Shown here in pieces: positions 23,660 to 27,716 of a DNA stretch of 27,716 nt. Origin of the DNA: Acidithiobacillus_B sp049965315 (GTDB lineage Bacteria > Pseudomonadota > Gammaproteobacteria > Acidithiobacillales > Acidithiobacillaceae); NCBI RefSeq assembly GCF_049965315.1, contig NZ_JBMFWL010000027.1, positions 1 through 27,716 of the forward strand, written 5' to 3'. Each line of letters begins with the position of its first letter. Within the stretch, counting starts at the first letter, position 1. Made by a program: the position numbers and the translations under genes. Below the pieces are notes generated by a model. It ran no database searches. It was given only the letters and a program-made list of their open reading frames with translations, and was not told where the DNA came from.

Positions 23660-25172
23660 GATCGTCCATGCGGCTGCGGATGGCTGCGCGCGGGGTCTTG
23701 AAATGACTGACCAAAATCGCGAAGGCATATTCCTGACCATGATTCCCCCGAATGAGCCCCGCCAGCGCCAGCGCATCCCGCAAGGTGCCGGTTTTGGCGC
23801 GCACTGTGCCCAGAGGCAGGTCCTCCAGGCGATGGCGCAGGGTGCCGTCTTCCGCTCCCACCGGCAGCGACGCCCGCCACAATGCGCCCCAGGGTTGCTG
23901 ATAGGATTGCGCCAGGGCGCGGACCAGATCGGCGGCGCTCAGACGCGCATCCCGCGACAAGCCGCAGGCATCGGCCACCTCCGCCTGCCCGTCGATGATT
24001 CCCTCCCGCAAGAGCCAGTCCTGCAGCCTGGCCAGGCTAGAATGGGTATCCCCGTTGCCCCCACGGGCCAGATCCGCATCCCGCAGCAGGATCTCGGCGT
24101 GGGTATTCTCGCTGACCTTGTTGACGACCGTCACCGCATCGATGACCGCCGGCGACTGGCGCTGGGCGAGGACGGCGTAACCCGGATAAAAGGGGCGCTG
24201 GGGCGCCGCGCTTCCCTGCCCGCGCGCCCGCACCCGGACCTCGCCCGTCACCCGGATACCCTGATCCAGCAAGGCCTGCTGCAGGGCAAGGCCGGCAAAG
24301 CGGGCCGGATCCGGCTGCGCCAGCATGGCGCCAACCGGCGCGGCGCGGACGCGGATGCTGCCGCTCAACGCCCAGTGCCCAGCCACGATTTCCAGACGGA
24401 GCGGAGTCACCTCATCCCCCACCCCCACGGTCGTCACTCCATTACGGATGACACCCAGCGGATTGGGAACGATCTCCGCGCTGGCGGGCTGACCGGCGCG
24501 TGCCCCGGGCCGCACCAGCACCTCCACCATGGCATCGTTGAAAGTCAGGGCGCTAATGGGCGCGCCGTACCAGTAGCGCTGATCCTCGGGCGTCCAGCCC
24601 ATGGGCGCATATTCCGTGGGGAAGAGGCGGCTATCGGCCAGAATGCCATCGGGCACCTCGCGCACCCCTGCCCGCCATAGCTGTTCGGCCAGATCGCGCA
24701 GGGGGGAGAGGGCCGGCCCCCGTTGCGTCTTGCCATTGAAGGGAAATATCCGACTGGAAAGGTTGGGGTCCCCACCACCAAGGAAAACCAGCGGACCCAC
24801 GACGCGGCCGGCGACCAGGCCTTGGGCCAGCACCTGGGTAAGCAGATGCCCCTGCGCACCCAGGGTATGCAGGACATAAGCCGTGGTGAGGAGTTTGGCG
24901 GTGGAGGCGGGCAACTGCGGCGCCGTAGCGTTCCGGCTGAGCACCGGTGCGCCGCCCCGCACATCCTGCACCAGCACACTCCAGCGCCCCTCCGGCGGGA
25001 ATTCGGGATCGGCCGGCGCCGGGCGACCTGGCTGTCCAGCTAACGCGGCTTGGCCAAGACCGCTGCTCCCCATGCCCATCAGCAGCAGAAATCCGCACAG
25101 GCCATGGCGCCATCCCCGCTGTAACGACCCCTGCACTCCCTGCCTTTTCCCCACCGCCGGACCCTCCCGCAT
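23622..25172 (-). CDS. dacB: D-alanyl-D-alanine carboxypeptidase/endopeptidase, PBP4 type
   Basis: Periplasmic serine penicillin-binding protein of the S13 family (PBP4), 516 residues. It removes terminal D-Ala or cleaves peptidoglycan cross-links. The signal peptide covers about residues 1-45. The three active-site motifs are complete: STAK (Ser90, Lys93), SEN (354-356) and KTG (460-462). The large insert between the first two motifs, which distinguishes PBP4 from PBP5/6, is present. The start at 25172 has AAGGGG five bases upstream. A 50-base gap separates it from the AmpG-like gene upstream on the same strand, so the two may share a transcript for cell-wall turnover and recycling. Confidence 0.9.
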   Translation of the reverse strand: MREGPAVGKRQGVQGSLQRGWRHGLCGFLLLMGMGSSGLGQAALAGQPGRPAPADPEFPPEGRWSVLVQDVRGGAPVLSRNATAPQLPASTAKLLTTAYVLHTLGAQGHLLTQVLAQGLVAGRVVGPLVFLGGGDPNLSSRIFPFNGKTQRGPALSPLRDLAEQLWRAGVREVPDGILADSRLFPTEYAPMGWTPEDQRYWYGAPISALTFNDAMVEVLVRPGARAGQPASAEIVPNPLGVIRNGVTTVGVGDEVTPLRLEIVAGHWALSGSIRVRAAPVGAMLAQPDPARFAGLALQQALLDQGIRVTGEVRVRARGQGSAAPQRPFYPGYAVLAQRQSPAVIDAVTVVNKVSENTHAEILLRDADLARGGNGDTHSSLARLQDWLLREGIIDGQAEVADACGLSRDARLSAADLVRALAQSYQQPWGALWRASLPVGAEDGTLRHRLEDLPLGTVRAKTGTLRDALALAGLIRGNHGQEYAFAILVSHFKTPRAAIRSRMDDLVRRIALGKSTL

Positions 25173-25222
25173 ATTGCCCCTTGGACCTAATCTACCCCCA
25201 GTGCCGCCCAATGCAAGGGCGC

Positions 25223-26425
25223 CTAACCGGAATGGGACCGAAACAAGGCCCCCGGCATCCGCGCCGCCAGGACCAGACTCGGCAGCGCCGCCAGAAAGGC
25301 GAGCAAAAAGAATCTGGTAAAGCCCACCTCGGCAGCGATATAGCCACTAAAACTGCCCACCACCGTCGCCGCCACCGACATCAGGGCGGAACCGATGGCA
25401 AAGTGGGTCGCCTGATAGCTGCCCCGACAACGCTGCATGAGAAAGACCATCAGGACCGCCGTACCCAAGCCCGCCGCCGCCTGTTCAAAGGCCACCACCG
25501 CCCCTACCCAGAACAGGGACGGTAGGGCCCAGGCCAGCCAGGCATAAGCAGGAATGGCCAGGGCCTGGATGAGGGTCAGCGGGAAGATCGCCCGCCGCAG
25601 CCCCCAACGGGAGATGATGACCCCGCCCAGCAGGGCACCCCCCACCCCCGTCACGGTCCCCACCGTACCGGTGAGGATGCCGCGCGCCGCCAGCCCGTAC
25701 CCCAAATGGTTGAGAAAGGGCGTCACCATGGCAAACATCATGGCGTCGCCGGCACGAAAGAGCAGGATAAAGGCCAGGGCGAGACCAATGGCCGGTTGTT
25801 GCAAATAAGAATGAAAGGCCTGCCTTACCTCATGCCAACGTTGACCGTTGCTGGGGGCGGCGTCGGGAGCCGAGGGCAGAAGCCGCCGATGCAGCAGGGC
25901 CAGGCCCCAGAGCATGACGGCGGCGGCGAGAAAGCAGGCCGTCCAGGACACCCAGCCCGCCAGGATGACCAGGCCGCCGTTGCCCACCAGCATGGCGACC
26001 CGGTACGCCGCCACCCGCACACCCGAGAAGGCCGCCTGGGCATCCTCTGCCAGGATCTGGATATAATACCCATCCACGGACATGTCATGGGTGGCCGAGA
26101 GGATGGCCATGAGGACAAAGATCTTGGCCGCAAGATCCAGGTTCATCTCCTGGGCGGGCCAGATCAAGGCCGCGGCGGCCCCGCCCAGGAGCAGTTCCAT
26201 GATGAGCAACCAGCGTTTTTTATTGGCAAAAAGATCGAGCAGCGGACTCCATGCAAACTTGAGATTCCACGGCAAGCCGAACAGGGAGAGGAGCCCAATG
26301 ACCTGCAGACTGGCGCCGGCGGCCGTAAAAAATTGCACCGACACCTGTTGTACCAGGGAAAATGGCAGTCCCTCGGCAAAGTAGGTACTGGCCGTCCAAG
26401 CCGCGGTGCGGAATCTTTTTACCAA
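25223..26425 (-). CDS. ampG: AmpG-like MFS muropeptide permease
   Basis: Inner-membrane major-facilitator protein of 400 residues with about 12 hydrophobic helices. The N-terminal YFAEGLPFSL, KFAWSPLLDLF after the second helix and SATHDMSVDGYYIQ resemble AmpG, which imports anhydromuropeptides for recycling. Similar proteins carry other solutes, so the substrate is inferred from family and from the adjacent dacB. The start is a TTG at 26425 (LeuVal-Lys-Arg read as Met), preceded by AGGG; no ATG occurs until well inside the protein. The start lies only 16 bases after the terminator of the cytochrome gene, leaving little room for its own promoter. Confidence 0.78.
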   Translation of the reverse strand: MVKRFRTAAWTASTYFAEGLPFSLVQQVSVQFFTAAGASLQVIGLLSLFGLPWNLKFAWSPLLDLFANKKRWLLIMELLLGGAAAALIWPAQEMNLDLAAKIFVLMAILSATHDMSVDGYYIQILAEDAQAAFSGVRVAAYRVAMLVGNGGLVILAGWVSWTACFLAAAVMLWGLALLHRRLLPSAPDAAPSNGQRWHEVRQAFHSYLQQPAIGLALAFILLFRAGDAMMFAMVTPFLNHLGYGLAARGILTGTVGTVTGVGGALLGGVIISRWGLRRAIFPLTLIQALAIPAYAWLAWALPSLFWVGAVVAFEQAAAGLGTAVLMVFLMQRCRGSYQATHFAIGSALMSVAATVVGSFSGYIAAEVGFTRFFLLAFLAALPSLVLAARMPGALFRSHSG

Positions 26426-26440
26426 AGGCTACCCTGAGAT

Positions 26441-26465
26441 AAAAAACCCCCGCGTGAGCGGGGGT
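26441..26465 (-). terminator. Intrinsic terminator after the cytochrome c gene
   Basis: On the - strand ACCCCCGC, a TCAC loop and GCGGGGGT form a perfect 8-bp GC-rich stem followed directly by a T-run (26446-26441). It lies 20 bases after the cytochrome stop. It should separate the cytochrome genes from the AmpG-like gene downstream, unless read-through supplies the latter. Confidence 0.85.
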
Positions 26466-26485
26466 CTGAAGCGGAAATGCGAACC

Positions 26486-27010
26486 TTAGGAGGCTTTGGG
26501 CGGTGCGATGGGCTTTTGCGCCAGGACCCAGGAAGCCAATTCCTTGGCTTCGGCGGGGGTGACATTCTGCGCCGGCATGGGCATGGGACCCCACACCCCG
26601 GTGACGCCATGTTCAATGGCATTGCTGAGCGTGGCCACAGCCTTGGGATCACCCTTGTACTTGTAAGCCACCCAGGCAAAGGCCGGGCCTACGATCTTCT
26701 GTCCCACCTGATGGCAAGCGAAGCAACCCTTGGATTCGGCAAGGGACTTGGCCTTGGCCATCTGGTCCGGACTCATGGCGCTGGTGGCTGCCACCTTGAC
26801 AAAGTGACCGCCCGCATCCTGCCCATCAAAACTGGATGGCGATGCCGTGGCGCCGGTGCTGCCGTCCGACGTGGCGCCCGCGCTGGCCGCCGAACTCTCG
26901 CTCGGCGCCGTGGTGGACTCTTCCTTCTTTGCACATGCTGCGGCGAGGGTGACCACGCCGGCAAGAAGCAGAAAACGAACAACGGGCTTCAAACTTTTTA
27001 CATCTAGCAT
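26486..27010 (-). CDS. Lipoprotein-anchored monohaem cytochrome c
   Basis: Predicted lipoprotein of 174 residues with a class I c-type cytochrome domain. The lipobox is LAAAC (Cys26). A low-complexity Ser/Ala/Thr linker (about 27-65) tethers the domain. Haem is bound by CFACH (Cys96, Cys99, His100), and the axial Met is in WGPMPMPAQN (Met143 or 145), as in cytochrome c-551/c-552 types. It should work as an electron carrier on the periplasmic face of a membrane. The ATG at 27010 is preceded by GAAGGGGG; a longer in-frame frame upstream is not coding. It follows the small lipoprotein gene by 56 bases and ends before a strong terminator. Its redox partner is unknown. Confidence 0.88.
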   Translation of the reverse strand: MLDVKSLKPVVRFLLLAGVVTLAAACAKKEESTTAPSESSAASAGATSDGSTGATASPSSFDGQDAGGHFVKVAATSAMSPDQMAKAKSLAESKGCFACHQVGQKIVGPAFAWVAYKYKGDPKAVATLSNAIEHGVTGVWGPMPMPAQNVTPAEAKELASWVLAQKPIAPPKAS

Positions 27011-27342
27011 AGTACACCCCCTTCCATGGACCGATTCTATATCGGCTTCATCAAGCAGCAGGCAATTTACTCGGCGGAAGAATCGCCGGTGGAAGCAGCG
27101 GAGCCGGTGCTGGCAGCGGAACTCTCGCTGGCACTGGTGGCAGGCGCGGATTCCATGGGCGCTGCCATGCCGGCGGAGCTTTCCGTCGTGGTGGTGGCCG
27201 GAGCAGAAGACTCGGTGGTGGCGCTGCTCTCGGCGGGGGCCGTCGTGCTCTCTTCCTTCTTGGCGCAAGCGGCTGCCAGGGCGATGACGCCGGCAACGAG
27301 AACGATCCGGGCAAGGGGCTTGATTTTGGCGATTTCCAGCAT
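26891..27342. repeat. Imperfect direct duplication of a lipoprotein signal and linker
   Basis: The 5' parts of the two lipoprotein genes (about 26891-27010 and 27223-27342) encode matching pieces: start ML, KP at 8-9, Arg12, AGV at 17-19, LAAACAKKEESTTAP, then ESSA. This points to a tandem duplication or module exchange. The span given covers both copies and the cistron between. Confidence 0.6.
27067..27342 (-). CDS. Small Ser/Ala/Thr-rich lipoprotein
   Basis: A 91-residue lipoprotein with lipobox LAAAC at Cys26. The mature part is almost entirely low-complexity, with ESSA or close variants repeated five times and little else, so no folded domain is evident. Its first about 40 residues match the neighbouring cytochrome closely: both read AKKEESTTAP after the lipid Cys. 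GGAG lies 10 bases before the ATG at 27342. It precedes the cytochrome gene on the same strand, 56 bases apart, with no terminator between, so they are probably co-transcribed. Function is unknown; it could be a spacer-like envelope protein or the remnant of a cytochrome that lost its haem domain. Confidence 0.7.
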   Translation of the reverse strand: MLEIAKIKPLARIVLVAGVIALAAACAKKEESTTAPAESSATTESSAPATTTTESSAGMAAPMESAPATSASESSAASTGSAASTGDSSAE

Positions 27343-27627
27343 GTCTTTAACACTCCTTTCTAGGGTTAAACGGTTTGCACTGATGAATGTATAGCCTAAA
27401 ACGCGATGAGATGGTACCACTAAATTTCTTCCAGCCAAATACCCCGGTGCAGGTGGGCGGGCCGAAAGCGGCCATCCACCACCGATCCGCCCGGGAGAGA
27501 AGGCTTCCGCACGCCCTGGCGGATAGGGTCCCGGAGAGAGGCAGGGCGATGCGCGGCCCGGCCGCGGAACTCTCCCAAGCCCGCTGTTGCGGGACATGGC
27601 CCTTCTCCCGCGGCAATCACAAAGCTA
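27343..27627. other. Intergenic region with no supported gene
   Basis: Divergent gap between the lipoprotein gene and the gene at the right edge. Open frames here lack ribosome binding sites and family-like sequence. A small stem (CCCGC, TGTT, GCGGG) lies near 27581-27594. On the - strand a TATACA about 50 bases before the lipoprotein start could be a -10, but no good -35 accompanies it. Confidence 0.4.
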
Positions 27628-27656
27628 TTGTACCTTCAGACACCAAGATCTATTAT
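27628..27656 (+). promoter_or_regulatory. Promoter-like sequence at the right edge
   Basis: TTGTAC (27628-27633), a 17-base spacer and TATTAT (27651-27656) form a plausible sigma-70 promoter, with a strong -10 and a weak -35. The start of transcription would be near 27663, giving a short leader before the ATG at 27689. Confidence 0.4.
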
Positions 27657-27686
27657 ATCCTCATTCGTTTTTTTGGGGGGATATAA
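27653..27686. repeat. Inverted repeat overlapping the edge promoter
   Basis: TTATATCC (27653-27660) and GGATATAA (27679-27686) are perfect inverted copies 18 bases apart. The left arm overlaps the -10 and the right arm ends two bases before the ATG at 27689. This is operator-like geometry, though an AT-rich chance pairing is possible. Confidence 0.35.
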
Positions 27687-27688
27687 GA

Positions 27689-27716
27689 ATGCCAACGGAG
27701 CCTAGTAAAAGTCCTT
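27689..27716 (+). CDS. First codons of a gene cut by the window edge
   Basis: An ATG with a G-run about 8 bases upstream opens a frame reading MPTEPSKSP to the end of the window. The promoter-like sequence upstream supports it. Too little is present to name the product. Confidence 0.35.

Noticed and set aside
27387..27686. A 99-codon + strand frame at the right edge
   Set aside because: There is no ribosome binding site, composition is unlike the real genes here, and it runs across the promoter-like sequence.

Overview
This GC-rich window looks like chromosomal DNA from a Gram-negative proteobacterium. It encodes outer-membrane factors, lipoproteins with LxxC lipoboxes, AmpG and PBP4. A fungal/archaeal-type P3A proton-pumping ATPase, a full copper-resistance operon and a lipoprotein-anchored c-type cytochrome suggest an acid- and metal-exposed chemolithotroph, perhaps Acidithiobacillus-like. 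That placement is inference, since no rRNA or other strong taxonomic marker is present. I saw no tRNA, rRNA, CRISPR array, transposase or phage gene.

Bases 1-5318 (+ strand) hold a probable operon: a 96-residue orphan, a YkuD-type L,D-transpeptidase, a penicillin-acylase-family Ntn-hydrolase split by one in-frame amber codon, and a GH3-family acyl-acid amido synthetase that overlaps the acylase by 4 nt. Facing it on the - strand (5321-9746) is a tightly packed exporter operon: outer-membrane factor, DevC/MacB-like permease, ATPase and HlyD-type adaptor. An enzyme family that makes acyl-amide bonds, one that breaks them and a lipid/small-molecule-type pump therefore lie together. This is the most unusual cluster in the window. 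The acylase looks broken and GH3 has a substitution in a core nucleotide motif, so part of it may be decaying.

Bases 9822-14639 carry a molybdenum hydroxylase of the PaoABC type: a [2Fe-2S] subunit, a Mo-cofactor subunit and an FAD subunit with an extra four-cysteine [4Fe-4S] insertion. A convergent MocA-like cytidylyltransferase could supply the cofactor form it needs. A perfect 15-bp palindrome with LysR-box geometry lies just upstream of a plausible promoter for these genes.

Bases 14899-17184 encode the P3A H+-ATPase, preceded by two perfect stem-loops. Bases 17217-22942 (- strand) are a copper operon: copA, a small His/Met-rich lipoprotein, a TolC-like lipoprotein and a Tat-exported multicopper oxidase. 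It is driven by a promoter with the 20-bp spacer typical of MerR-family control, but no regulator gene is nearby.

Bases 23174-26425 hold a peptidoglycan-related pair (dacB/PBP4 and an AmpG-like permease) and a DUF3293 gene without a clear start. Bases 26486-27342 encode a cytochrome c lipoprotein and a small Ser/Ala/Thr-rich lipoprotein that share nearly the same signal peptide and linker. The last bases contain a promoter-like sequence and the first codons of a + strand gene that runs off the window.
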